Assembly: GCA_904420065.1 (NCBI GenBank)
Contig: CAJFTU010000036.1
Span: forward strand, 1 to 38,738
Reading direction: 5' to 3'
DNA from: an uncultured Emergencia sp.
Lineage (GTDB): Bacteria > Bacillota > Clostridia > Peptostreptococcales > Anaerovoracaceae
Length of the DNA stretch: 38,738 nt
The translations under genes were made by a program, and so were the position numbers. This document shows positions 12,485 through 20,830 of the stretch, in pieces. The notes below the pieces were generated by a model that worked only from the letters and a program-made list of their open reading frames with translations, searched no databases and was not told where the DNA came from. Positions within the stretch are counted from its first letter, which is position 1. Each line of letters starts with the position of its first letter.

Positions 12485-14830
12485 ATGGAAAGTATTAAAA
12501 AGATTATCAAGAGAGACGGGAGGATGGCGGACTTCGATGTGGACAAGATCACAGAGGCTATCTACAAAGCTGCCAAAGTCCTCGGCGGAAAAGACAGGGA
12601 GATGTCCGCGTATCTGGCGCGGCAGGTAGAACTCTACCTTCTTGAGGTGTGTCACAACGCGACACCGACGGTGGAACAGATACAGGATGCAGTAGAAAAG
12701 ATATTGATTGAAAACGGACACGCCAGAACGGCGAAAGAATACATCCTTTATCGGGCCGAACGTACGAGAGTCAGAGAGATGAATACTAAGCTGATGCGTA
12801 TCTATGAGGATCTGACCTTTAAGGAGGCTAAAGACAACGACGTAAAACGTGAGAACGCCAATATCGACGGAAATACGGCCATGGGCACTATGCTGAAATA
12901 CGGATCAGAGGGCGCGAAAGAATTCTATAAAATGTACGTGATCGATCCTAAATATGCCAAGGCCCACGATAACGGCGATATTCACATCCACGATATGGAT
13001 TTCTACACACTGACCATGACCTGCTGTCAGATCGACCTGGTAAAGCTTCTGAAAAACGGTTTTTCCACCGGGCACGGCCATCTGAGAGAACCAAACGACA
13101 TCGAAAGTTATGCGGCTCTGGCCTGCATCGCTATTCAGTCCGATCAGAACGATCAGCACGGTGGTCAGTCTGTGCCTAATTTCGATTACAGCATGGCGCC
13201 GGGTGTGAAAAAATCCTACCGCAAGCTCTACTATACCAATCTGGGCAAGCTGCTCGAGGGTCTGTGCGATGCCGAGGACGGTACGGAGACGGCAAAGAAA
13301 ATATGCGAGGAGATCGAAGACGAAACAGGACTGTATCCGACTATGGCGGACAGCGGCGCTTACCGGCAAAAGGAAGCAGAACGTCTGTCCGGGTTTGGCA
13401 CGCCGGAGCAGATCGAAAAGATACAGACGCTGTCTGTACGCTTTGCGGACAAGGAGATCAGGAGAAAGACCTATCAGGCCATGGAAGCGCTGATTCACAA
13501 TTTGAACACCATGCATTCCCGGGCGGGCGCGCAGGTACCGTTCAGCTCGCTCAACTACGGCACAGACACTTCTCCGGAAGGACGTCTGGTCATGGAGTGC
13601 ATCATGGAAGCTACAGAAGCCGGTTTGGGGAATGGCGAAACGCCGATTTTTCCTATACAGATATTCAAGGTAAAGGAAGGTGTCAACTACAATCCGGAAG
13701 ATCCGAACTACGATCTCTTCCAGCTGGCCTGCCGGGTTTCCGCCAAAAGGCTGTTCCCTAACTTCTCCTTCCTCGACGCGCCGTTCAATCTTCAGTACTA
13801 CCGGGAAGGACACCCGGAAACGGAGTGCGCGTACATGGGATGCCGTACCAGAGTTATCGGTAACGTATACGATCCGTCGAGAGAGATCGTGTACGGAAGA
13901 GGGAATCTTTCTTTCACTTCTCTGAACCTGCCGCGGCTGGCTATCAAGGCCAAAGGCGACGTAGACCTGTTTTTCGAGAGCCTCGATCACATGATCGACG
14001 TGGCGATCGGTCAGCTCAACGAGAGATTGAAAATCCAGTCGATGAAAAAGGTTAAGAACTTCCCGTTCCTGATGGGGCAGGGAATATGGATCGATTCGGA
14101 CAAGTTAAAACCGGATGATACGGTAGGAGAGGTGCTGAAGCACGGAACGCTTACCATAGGTTTTATCGGTCTGGCAGAATGCCTGAAGGCGCTGATCGGC
14201 AGTCATCATGGCGAATCTGAAGAAGCGGAAAGTCTGGGACTGGAGATTGTGGCCTATATGCGCAAACGTATGGACGAGGAATCGCGGAGGACGGGACTCA
14301 ACTGGTCGCTGATCGCCACTCCGGCGGAAGGACTTTCCGGCAGGTTTGTTCGCATAGACCGGGAGAAATACGGCGTGATTCCGGGTGTAACCGACCGGGA
14401 ATACTACACCAACAGCTTCCATGTTCCGGTTTACTATCCGATCAACGCTTTCGACAAGATCAAGAAAGAAGCGCCGTTCCATGAACTGACTAACGGAGGC
14501 CATATCTCTTATATCGAACTGGACGGGGATCCGCTGAAGAACCTGGAAGCCTTTGAAAAGGTGGTTCGCTGTATGAAGGAAAGCGGTATCGGCTATGGTT
14601 CCATCAATCATCCGGTGGACAGAGATCCGGTCTGCGGCTACACGGGGATTATCGACAACGAGTGCCCGGCCTGCGGCAGAAGAGAAGGCGACGGAAACCC
14701 TGATTTTGAGAGAATTCGGAGAATTACCGGTTATCTGGTCGGTACCATGGAGCACTGGAACGATGCCAAAACGGCAGAAGAAAGAGACAGAGTAAAGCAC
14801 GGTATCGGAGAGGGATTTGAGAGAATATGA
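12485..14830 (+). CDS. nrdD: Anaerobic (class III) ribonucleoside-triphosphate reductase
   Basis: A 781-residue glycyl-radical enzyme that makes deoxyribonucleotides without oxygen. An ATP-cone regulatory domain covers about 1-95 (KIIKRDGRMADFDVDKITEA). The active-site cysteines are in TMTCCQIDLVKLL (C180-C181), and the radical glycine is G749 in RRITGYLVGTMEHWNDAK. The C-terminal zinc site shows C717 (PVCGYTG) and C727/C730 (CPACGR); the position expected for a fourth cysteine, 714, is Asp. I chose the ATG at 12485 (GGAGGGGA just upstream) over an in-frame TTG seven codons earlier. It overlaps nrdG by four bases. Confidence 0.95.
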   Translation: MESIKKIIKRDGRMADFDVDKITEAIYKAAKVLGGKDREMSAYLARQVELYLLEVCHNATPTVEQIQDAVEKILIENGHARTAKEYILYRAERTRVREMNTKLMRIYEDLTFKEAKDNDVKRENANIDGNTAMGTMLKYGSEGAKEFYKMYVIDPKYAKAHDNGDIHIHDMDFYTLTMTCCQIDLVKLLKNGFSTGHGHLREPNDIESYAALACIAIQSDQNDQHGGQSVPNFDYSMAPGVKKSYRKLYYTNLGKLLEGLCDAEDGTETAKKICEEIEDETGLYPTMADSGAYRQKEAERLSGFGTPEQIEKIQTLSVRFADKEIRRKTYQAMEALIHNLNTMHSRAGAQVPFSSLNYGTDTSPEGRLVMECIMEATEAGLGNGETPIFPIQIFKVKEGVNYNPEDPNYDLFQLACRVSAKRLFPNFSFLDAPFNLQYYREGHPETECAYMGCRTRVIGNVYDPSREIVYGRGNLSFTSLNLPRLAIKAKGDVDLFFESLDHMIDVAIGQLNERLKIQSMKKVKNFPFLMGQGIWIDSDKLKPDDTVGEVLKHGTLTIGFIGLAECLKALIGSHHGESEEAESLGLEIVAYMRKRMDEESRRTGLNWSLIATPAEGLSGRFVRIDREKYGVIPGVTDREYYTNSFHVPVYYPINAFDKIKKEAPFHELTNGGHISYIELDGDPLKNLEAFEKVVRCMKESGIGYGSINHPVDRDPVCGYTGIIDNECPACGRREGDGNPDFERIRRITGYLVGTMEHWNDAKTAEERDRVKHGIGEGFERI

Positions 14831-15345
14831 CGACAGAAGACGTATCTATTCGTTTGGCCGGCGTAGTCAGGGAATCCATTGTGGACGGACCGGGGATCCG
14901 ATTTGTCGTATTCTGCCAGGGTTGTCCGCATCGCTGTCCCGGCTGTCATAATCAGCCGACTCACGATTTTTCCGGCGGTTACGACTGCAGCGTGGAACGG
15001 ATTCTCGCCGCAATAGATGAAAACCCGCTGCTTTCCGGCGTAACCTTCAGCGGAGGGGAGCCGATCTGCCAGACCGACGGATTTCTCACCCTTGCACGGG
15101 GAATTAAAGAGCGGAATCTGCACATCATCCTGTATTCCGGCTATACTTTTGAAGAACTGACGGAAAAAGCCCGAGCGGACGAAAAACTGGCAGAACTTCT
15201 GCGGTTGGTCGATGTTCTCATAGACGGCAGATACGAGGAAGAACATCGGGATCTGACACTGCTTTTTCGCGGCAGCACCAATCAGAGGGCGCTGGACCTT
15301 CAGGCATCCATCCGTGAGAAAAAACCGGTTATCGCCTGGGAGTAG
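14827..15345 (+). CDS. nrdG: Anaerobic ribonucleotide reductase activating protein (radical SAM)
   Basis: A 172-residue radical-SAM activase that places the glycyl radical on NrdD. The cluster motif is C33-x3-C37-x2-C40 in CPHRCPGCHN, preceded by GPGIRFVVFCQGC; GVTFSGGEP is the SAM-binding GGE motif. The start overlaps the nrdD stop (ATGA), so the pair is co-translated. Typical length. Confidence 0.95.
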   Translation: MTTEDVSIRLAGVVRESIVDGPGIRFVVFCQGCPHRCPGCHNQPTHDFSGGYDCSVERILAAIDENPLLSGVTFSGGEPICQTDGFLTLARGIKERNLHIILYSGYTFEELTEKARADEKLAELLRLVDVLIDGRYEEEHRDLTLLFRGSTNQRALDLQASIREKKPVIAWE

Positions 15346-15395
15346 GCCCGTTGAATGTGCATTGCCGTACAGACGACGGAATTTAAAAAAAATGC

Positions 15396-15425
15396 TTGTA
15401 ATCACCGCACGCTGTGTGGTATAAT
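15396..15425 (+). promoter_or_regulatory. Sigma-A promoter for rpmB
   Basis: -35 TTGTAA (15396-15401), an 18-base spacer and -10 TATAAT (15420-15425). The untranslated leader would be about 70 bases, long enough for control, but I see no recognised leader structure in it. Confidence 0.7.
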
Positions 15426-15500
15426 ATAGTCCGTTCAGTGCGAATCAAATGAAATTGCAGGAATATGCTACATGCTTAAGATATAAAGGAGGTGCGGTAG

Positions 15501-15692
15501 ATGTCAAGAAAGTGCGAGATTTGCGGAAAGGGACAGGTTTCCGGAAACAACGTATCCCACTCGAACAGACACACGAGAAGAAAGTGGAATGCGAATATCC
15601 AGACTGTAAAAATCAACGATAATGGTACAGTTAGAAGAGCGAATGTATGTACGAGATGCATCAGATCAGGTAAGATAAACCGTGCCATCTAA
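15501..15692 (+). CDS. rpmB: 50S ribosomal protein L28, zinc-binding form
   Basis: A 63-residue ribosomal protein: MSRKCEICGKGQVSGNNVSH, then HTRRKWNANIQ, with two CxxC pairs (C5/C8 and C50/C53) that make the zinc ribbon of the Cys-containing (C+) L28. An ideal AAAGGAGGTG precedes the ATG. Monocistronic, between its own promoter and a hairpin terminator. Confidence 0.97.
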   Translation: MSRKCEICGKGQVSGNNVSHSNRHTRRKWNANIQTVKINDNGTVRRANVCTRCIRSGKINRAI

Positions 15693-15711
15693 TTTTGAAA
15701 TTGGTCTGAAG

Positions 15712-15742
15712 CGGCAGAACAGAAATGTTCTGTCGTTTTTTT
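15712..15742 (+). terminator. Terminator after rpmB
   Basis: CGGCAGAACA (15712-15721) pairs with TGTTCTGTCG (15726-15735) around a GAAA tetraloop, one wobble pair, followed by seven T. Confidence 0.9.
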
Positions 15743-15760
15743 ATGCGGCAGAAACCTGGA

Positions 15761-15946
15761 TCAGTAGTGGCGAAACAGACTGATGCCGCACACGACGAGA
15801 ACTGCGCCAAGGAGGAGAATCCAAGCCTTGGGCGGAAGGAAAAATGCGCACACGGTGACGATACCGAAGACGATGAGGACGAAGCCGATGTCTTTGGCAT
15901 CTTTGTATTTGCATATCGGTTTTCTCTTTCTATTATTATTTCCCAT
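15761..15946 (-). CDS. Small protein with two membrane segments, unknown
   Basis: A 61-residue frame on the minus strand. The N-terminus is basic (MGNNNRKRKPICKYKDAKD), followed by two hydrophobic stretches at about residues 20-37 and 41-56 and a short basic tail (FRHY). This layout predicts a two-helix membrane protein with a cytoplasmic N-terminus. The start has only a weak GGGTG about 8 bases upstream. It faces rpmB convergently and diverges from asp23. Longer frames overlap it on both strands, but they have the skewed, arginine- and serine-rich composition of shadow frames. I do not recognise the family. Confidence 0.6.
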   Translation of the reverse strand: MGNNNRKRKPICKYKDAKDIGFVLIVFGIVTVCAFFLPPKAWILLLGAVLVVCGISLFRHY

Positions 15947-16119
15947 AAAAACACCCGCTTTACTTTATGCGGAAGAGAAGAGGTTTGTTACACGGCTTCG
16001 CAAATTTTGAAAATCTTTTGGGACGGACGGCATTCTGCCCCGGCGGCGAGAGATTTTTCCTTGTTTTTCTGCGGCGCAGAAGGTAAACTAAGTCTATACG
16101 GCTGAACGGAGGTGACAGG

Positions 16120-16539
16120 TTGACTTTATCGAGAGAAACGGAACTGGGAACAATTTCTGTTTCCAACATACTCTTTGCGCAGATAATCGCGGACAGCTTT
16201 CAGCAGGCATCGTGTCGGAACAAGGTGTGGCCTTCGACGAAAAAGGGCCGGCAGATCGGCAGCGACGCTAAATTCAGTATTTCCGATTTTGCCGGAAACA
16301 TCGAAGTTGAACCCAGCTTTGACGGGGACAGCGTAGACATCGAATTCAGCGTTATCGTAAAATTCGGTACGAGTATAAGGAAACTGACCGATGCCGTAGC
16401 CGACTACATTGCGGACACCATTTATCAGAAACAGAAGAAAAAGCCCAATCAGATCAAGATCAGAATTGCCGGCGTAAAGTCCAGACAGGTGGCGCGGAGA
16501 AATCTGGAGGTTATCAAGAGATATGGAACTGAAGGATAA
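16120..16539 (+). CDS. Asp23/Gls24-like envelope stress protein (YloU-type)
   Basis: A 139-residue protein of the Asp23/Gls24 family: LGTISVSNILFAQIIADSF, then alternating strands ending in VDIEFSVIVKFGTSIRKLTD. Members sit at the inner membrane or cell envelope and respond to wall stress; biochemical activity is unknown. The start is TTG at 16120 with a strong GGAGGTGA upstream. It overlaps recG by 17 bases. In many Firmicutes a dihydroxyacetone-kinase-like gene (fakA/yloV) stands between this gene and recG; here it is absent. Confidence 0.82.
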   Translation: MTLSRETELGTISVSNILFAQIIADSFQQASCRNKVWPSTKKGRQIGSDAKFSISDFAGNIEVEPSFDGDSVDIEFSVIVKFGTSIRKLTDAVADYIADTIYQKQKKKPNQIKIRIAGVKSRQVARRNLEVIKRYGTEG

Positions 16540-18565
16540 GATAAGCGTCCTCAGAGGCGTAGGGCCGAAAAAAGCGGAGATACTCCAGAAGAACGGCATC
16601 CGAACCCTGGAGGATCTGCTCTGTTTTTTTCCAAGAAAATACGAAGACCGCCGCAGGGAGACGAGAATAGATCAGCTGCAGCCGGGGCAGGACTATCTAA
16701 TACAGGCGAAGGTGCTGTCCAGAAAGTATTCGGGAAATCCCTACAAAAAAAATACGCCGCTGAACCTGCTGGTCGCTGACGACAGCGGAACCATGGAAGT
16801 GGTTTTTTTTAACGGAAGATATATCGCAAATCTTTTTTCTGTCAACAAGGAATACTCATTTTACGGACGGGTAACGGAGAACTTCGGCAGGCTGCAGATG
16901 GTTCATCCGGAGTTTCATCCTCTGGGCGATCCCGGCGATATACGGGGAATTCTTCCGGTGTATCCTCAGATTAACGGCATATCTGCAAATGAAATCCGAA
17001 AACTGCAGCTTCAGCTAAAGGAACTTTATCCCTCTGTGAGAGAATGGCTGCCCCGGGAAATCGTCGAGCAAAATCGGCTGGCAGATCCGGCTTACGCCAT
17101 AAAGAACGTTCACTTCCCCGACGACGGAAGACAGGTTCTTGAAGGGAAATTCAGACTCATCTTCGAGGAACTGCTGACGCTGGAAACGGGACTTCTTTTC
17201 ATCAAGAACGACAGAAGACGCGACGGAAAGGGAGCAGTCATCGACGGAAGGTGCAGCGACCGATTTATCCAAGGGCTTCCTTTTGAACTGACAGAAGGCC
17301 AGAAGAGCGCCTGGGAGGCGATAAAAAGCGATCTGGCGTCAGAACGGGCGATGAACAGGCTGGTTCAGGGGGACGTAGGGAGCGGAAAGACTGCCGTAGC
17401 GGAACTGGCCATGTTCGCGGCGGCAGAAAACGGTTTTCAGAGTGTGATGATGGCGCCGACCGAGCTGTTGGCAAAACAGCATCTGCAGTCGCTGTCCTCT
17501 GATTTTTCCCCATATGGAATTCGAGTCGGTCTGCTCTGCAGCAGCATGAAAAAATCCGAGCGGAACCAGGTTTTAACCCAGCTGCAGTCGGGAGAAATAC
17601 AGGTATTGGTGGGTACCCACGCCGTGATCAGTCCGGATGTACAGTTTAAAAATCTTGGGCTGGTCATTACGGATGAACAGCACCGTTTCGGCGTCAGTCA
17701 GAGAAGCCTTCTGACTCAAAAGGGAGAAAATCCCAACGTCTTAGTCATGACAGCTACGCCTATTCCGCGGACTCTTGCCGTGATTCTCTACGGTGATCTG
17801 GATATTTCGCAGATCCGAACCATGCCGGCCGGCAGACAGCCGGTCAGAACCGTGCAGACCGATGAATCCGGACGAAGAAAGGTATACCGCTTTGTCAGAG
17901 AACAGATGGAACAGGGGCGTCAGGCTTATGTAGTCGCCCCGCTGATCGAGGAATCGGATAAAATAGAAGCAAAATCGGCAGAGCGGCTTCACCGCGAGCT
18001 GAAAGAACTTTTCGCGGATTTTCGCGTCGCGCTTGTTCACGGCGAAATGAAGCAGGACGAAAAGGATGCCATCATGAAGGATTTTGCCGCCGGCAGTATC
18101 GATCTGCTGATCTCCACTGTGGTCATCGAAGTGGGGATCAATGTACCAAATGCCAGTGTCATGGTTATCGAGAACTCCGAGCGGTTCGGACTGGCCCAGC
18201 TGCATCAGCTCCGCGGACGTGTGGGCCGAGGAGAAGCCCTTTCTTATTGCTTCCTGATCTGTCAGAGCGACAGCGAAACGGCCAAAGAGAGGAACCGGAT
18301 TATGTGCAGGAGCAGCGACGGCTTTGAGATCGCTGAGGCAGATCTGCGGCTGAGGGGACCCGGAGAAATTTTCGGCACCCGGCAGCACGGACTGCCGGAA
18401 CTGCATCTGAGCGACCTGATTCGTCACGGCGACGTTCTGGAGAAAGCGAAGGAAGCGGCAAAAAAAATTATCGAAGAAGATCCGACTCTGTCGAAAGAAA
18501 AATATCAAAAATTGAAGGAACGGGTCAAAAAAATGTTCGGAGAAGAGATAAAGCTGGAGCTGTAA
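16523..18565 (+). CDS. recG: ATP-dependent DNA helicase RecG
   Basis: A 680-residue branched-DNA helicase that remodels stalled replication forks and Holliday junctions. Domains: N-terminal wedge/OB fold (about 1-240, starting LRGVGPKKAEILQKNGI, a helix-hairpin-helix), Walker A GDVGSGKT from residue 283, the DExH-type box ITDEQHRFGV, TATPIPRT (motif III), and the second helicase lobe with HQLRGRVGRG, then the RecG-specific tail. Full length. It starts inside the end of the Asp23-like gene (17-base overlap). Confidence 0.96.
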   Translation: MELKDKISVLRGVGPKKAEILQKNGIRTLEDLLCFFPRKYEDRRRETRIDQLQPGQDYLIQAKVLSRKYSGNPYKKNTPLNLLVADDSGTMEVVFFNGRYIANLFSVNKEYSFYGRVTENFGRLQMVHPEFHPLGDPGDIRGILPVYPQINGISANEIRKLQLQLKELYPSVREWLPREIVEQNRLADPAYAIKNVHFPDDGRQVLEGKFRLIFEELLTLETGLLFIKNDRRRDGKGAVIDGRCSDRFIQGLPFELTEGQKSAWEAIKSDLASERAMNRLVQGDVGSGKTAVAELAMFAAAENGFQSVMMAPTELLAKQHLQSLSSDFSPYGIRVGLLCSSMKKSERNQVLTQLQSGEIQVLVGTHAVISPDVQFKNLGLVITDEQHRFGVSQRSLLTQKGENPNVLVMTATPIPRTLAVILYGDLDISQIRTMPAGRQPVRTVQTDESGRRKVYRFVREQMEQGRQAYVVAPLIEESDKIEAKSAERLHRELKELFADFRVALVHGEMKQDEKDAIMKDFAAGSIDLLISTVVIEVGINVPNASVMVIENSERFGLAQLHQLRGRVGRGEALSYCFLICQSDSETAKERNRIMCRSSDGFEIAEADLRLRGPGEIFGTRQHGLPELHLSDLIRHGDVLEKAKEAAKKIIEEDPTLSKEKYQKLKERVKKMFGEEIKLEL

Positions 18566-18682
18566 GTCGGTAAAACCTTTGAATTTCAATAAGTTCGGAA
18601 CCCGGGAACTATCCAGAAATTACAAGACATAGAAATCTCCTGCCGGGTTAAATTAATAACGTAAACAGGAGGTGAAAACATT

Positions 18683-18886
18683 ATGAATTTACAGCAGAAA
18701 GCAAACAATGCCAACGTTAAGCCGGCATTGAAGAACCTTAAGACTGAGGTTGCAAACGAACTGGGCCTTTCCAACTACGAACAGGCCGATAAGGGTAACA
18801 TGACTGCAAGACAGAACGGTTATGTAGGCGGCTATATGACCAAGAAGCTTGTAGAGATGGCTGAACAGCAGTTAGCCGGAAAATAA
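18683..18886 (+). CDS. Alpha/beta-type small acid-soluble spore protein (SASP)
   Basis: A 67-residue protein that coats and protects DNA in spores. It has both hallmarks of the family: the germination-protease site region TEVANELGL (residues 21-29, cleavage expected between E22 and V23) and GYVGGYMTKKLVEMAE (46-61). AGGAGGTGAAAAC precedes the ATG. Such genes are normally read by the forespore sigma-G polymerase; I could not identify a confident sigma-G promoter in 18566-18682. The gene is direct evidence that the organism, or its recent ancestor, forms endospores. Confidence 0.95.
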   Translation: MNLQQKANNANVKPALKNLKTEVANELGLSNYEQADKGNMTARQNGYVGGYMTKKLVEMAEQQLAGK

Positions 18887-18925
18887 CCCGATGAGCAGAG
18901 CTTATTGATTTAAGCGAAACGGAAG

Positions 18926-18962
18926 GGACCGTCTCAATTCACTTTGAGATGGTTCTTTTCTT
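18926..18962 (+). terminator. Terminator after the SASP gene
   Basis: GGACCGTCTCAA (18926-18937) pairs with TTGAGATGGTTC (18944-18955) with two wobble pairs and a 6-base loop, then the T-rich TTTTCTTT. Confidence 0.82.
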
Positions 18963-18995
18963 TGCGGAGAAAGGAGCGTAAGTCGGAAAATATTA

Positions 18996-19024
18996 TAGTC
19001 ATATGGTAAAAAAAATGGTATAAT
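18996..19024 (+). promoter_or_regulatory. Promoter for the naxE-rsmD-coaD operon
   Basis: A perfect -10 TATAAT (19019-19024) with a weak -35 TAGTCA (18996-19001) at 17 bases. The start codon is about 80 bases downstream. Confidence 0.5.
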
Positions 19025-19105
19025 GAACCAGCGGTTCGGATTCACTGCCGCAGAGATCATACCGGCGGCCTGTAAGAACCCGGGCAGCCGCAGCAGGAGG
19101 AGTTT

Positions 19106-19801
19106 ATGGAGGATTTATATAAAAGAGAGCTCATCACCTGTGAGGAAATGAAGCAGCTGGAACAGATGGCTGATCAGCGAGGTCTTTCTTATCACCAGAT
19201 GATGGAAAACGCCGGATGCGGAGCTGCCAACCTCATATTCTACTACCGACAGCAGATGAAGAGAGCGGTGATCTTCTGCGGAAAAGGCAACAACGGCGGC
19301 GACGGATTTGTTATAGCGAGAAATTTTCTTGAAGTGGACTTTGAAACCATCGTCGTGTTGGTCGAAGGTCCGCCGGTTACGGAAGACGCCAGGAAGAGCT
19401 TCCGTCTGATCGAGAAGCGGGCCAAAATCTTCGACAGAAGCTGTCCCGTCGAACTGAGAAAAGAAGATGTGATCGTCGACGCCATTTTCGGGACAGGCTT
19501 TCACGGAGAACTTACCGGATTTGCTGCGGAAGCCGTTGAAATGATCAATCGTTCGGAGGCGTTTACCGCCTCTTTGGATATCCCAAGCGGACTTTCCGGC
19601 AATATGAGCGGAGAGATCGGGGAACTGCCGCCTTCGGTGAAGGCGGATCTTACGGTGGCTTTTCACTGTGAAAAACCGGTGCATCGCTGTGAAAAAACGG
19701 AGGAGAGGATGGGCGATATCGTTATCTGCGATATCGGCATAACGACAATCTTTGAAGAAAGCGTGGTATTCGACTATGAGGATAATTACGGGGATCTATA
19801 A
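19106..19801 (+). CDS. NAD(P)H-hydrate epimerase (YjeF N-terminal domain), stand-alone
   Basis: A 231-residue Rossmann-type enzyme that interconverts the R and S forms of damaged, hydrated NAD(P)H. Landmarks: LITCEEMKQLEQMADQRG, MMENAG, CGKGNNGGDGFVIARN (phosphate-binding), VDAIFGTGFHGELTG, SLDIPSGLSGN and the closing VCDIGI-type ICDIGI. Many Firmicutes fuse this domain to the ATP/ADP-dependent dehydratase (NnrD); here only the epimerase half is present, so the dehydratase must be elsewhere or missing. AGGAGGAG precedes the ATG. Its 3' end overlaps rsmD by 26 bases. Confidence 0.87.
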   Translation: MEDLYKRELITCEEMKQLEQMADQRGLSYHQMMENAGCGAANLIFYYRQQMKRAVIFCGKGNNGGDGFVIARNFLEVDFETIVVLVEGPPVTEDARKSFRLIEKRAKIFDRSCPVELRKEDVIVDAIFGTGFHGELTGFAAEAVEMINRSEAFTASLDIPSGLSGNMSGEIGELPPSVKADLTVAFHCEKPVHRCEKTEERMGDIVICDIGITTIFEESVVFDYEDNYGDL

Positions 19802-20333
19802 GGGAAGGAAGCTTGAGAGTCCGGTAGGCTATGAGGTGAGACCGACTTCCGACAAAGTAAAGGAAGCCGTTTTCAATCTTCTGATGAACGACATCTGGGA
19901 TTCGGTCTGCGTGGACCTGTTTGCGGGAACCGGAAACCTGGGTCTCGAAGCTCTGTCAAGGGGAGCGAAGCGGTGCTATTTTTGCGATAACTCCAGACAG
20001 AGCCTGGAATTGGTAAAAAAGAACGTAAAAAAATGCGGCGCGGAGGACAAATCAGTTATTCTGGCCGGAGATTACAGCCGTGCGCTGGGAAGAATCCGGG
20101 AGCAGGCGGATATCTTCTTTCTCGATCCGCCTTACAGCAGCGGCGTGTACGAAAAATGCCTGGAACAGATAGACACTCTTGATTTATTGTCCCATGAAGG
20201 TATAATAGTAGCAGAGCACGGCACGAGAGAGGAAATGCCGCAGAGAGTGGGAAGGCTGATCAGGGTCAAAGAACGGAAATACGGCAGAGTTATGATCAGC
20301 ATCTACAGGTATGCGGAGGAGGCGGAAGAATGA
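19776..20333 (+). CDS. rsmD: 16S rRNA (guanine(966)-N2)-methyltransferase
   Basis: A 185-residue SAM-dependent methyltransferase acting on the small ribosomal subunit. MRIITGIYKGRKLESP, RPTSDKVKEAVFNLL, the SAM loop DLFAGTGNLGLEALSRGA (from residue 47) and the catalytic DPPY (117-120) are diagnostic. The ATG at 19776 gives the family's N-terminus, so an in-frame upstream start is rejected. It overlaps the epimerase gene and the next gene (ATGA). Confidence 0.93.
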   Translation: MRIITGIYKGRKLESPVGYEVRPTSDKVKEAVFNLLMNDIWDSVCVDLFAGTGNLGLEALSRGAKRCYFCDNSRQSLELVKKNVKKCGAEDKSVILAGDYSRALGRIREQADIFFLDPPYSSGVYEKCLEQIDTLDLLSHEGIIVAEHGTREEMPQRVGRLIRVKERKYGRVMISIYRYAEEAEE

Positions 20334-20818
20334 CAACAAGAGCACTGTATACGGGATCTTTTGATCCGATGACCAACGGACATCTGGATATCATCACCCG
20401 TTCATCCAAGATGTTTGACGAACTGGTGGTGGGTGTCATTGTCAATCCCAACAAAAATCCTCTGTTTACCAGAGAAGAAAGAGTCGAGATGATTCAGGAG
20501 GTAACTTCTGATTTGGAAAACGTGAGGGTGGATTCCTTTGAAGGTCTTCTGGCCGATTACGTCAATCGAAACCACTTTGACGCCGTGGTCAGGGGACTGA
20601 GAGCCACTTCGGATTTTGAATACGAGATACAGATGGCTCAGATGAACGCCTGTCTCTTTGATAAGGGGATTGAGTCGGTGTTCCTGATGACCAGTCCCAG
20701 ATACTCTTTTATCAGTTCCAGTATGATCAAGGAAGTCGTTTCCCTGAACGGATGTGTGGACGGTCTGGTGCCGGAGCACATAATGGACCGGATAAAAGCC
20801 AAGTTTAGCAGAAGATAA
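20330..20818 (+). CDS. coaD: Phosphopantetheine adenylyltransferase
   Basis: A 162-residue nucleotidyltransferase that makes dephospho-CoA, the penultimate step to coenzyme A. ALYTGSFDPMTNGHLDII holds the (T/H)xGH motif at residues 15-18; VVRGLRATSDFEYEIQMAQM and YSFISSSMIKEV complete the active site. Typical length. The start overlaps the rsmD stop by four bases; the rsmD-coaD pair is a conserved Firmicutes arrangement. Confidence 0.96.
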   Translation: MTTRALYTGSFDPMTNGHLDIITRSSKMFDELVVGVIVNPNKNPLFTREERVEMIQEVTSDLENVRVDSFEGLLADYVNRNHFDAVVRGLRATSDFEYEIQMAQMNACLFDKGIESVFLMTSPRYSFISSSMIKEVVSLNGCVDGLVPEHIMDRIKAKFSRR

Positions 20819-20830
20819 CAGGAGGATGGG

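Noticed and set aside
12905-13990. A 361-codon minus-strand frame inside nrdD
   Set aside because: Shadow frame of nrdD with no motifs or start signals.
15725-16105. A 126-codon plus-strand frame between rpmB and asp23
   Set aside because: No ribosome binding site, composition of a shadow frame, and it covers the more plausible small membrane protein on the minus strand.
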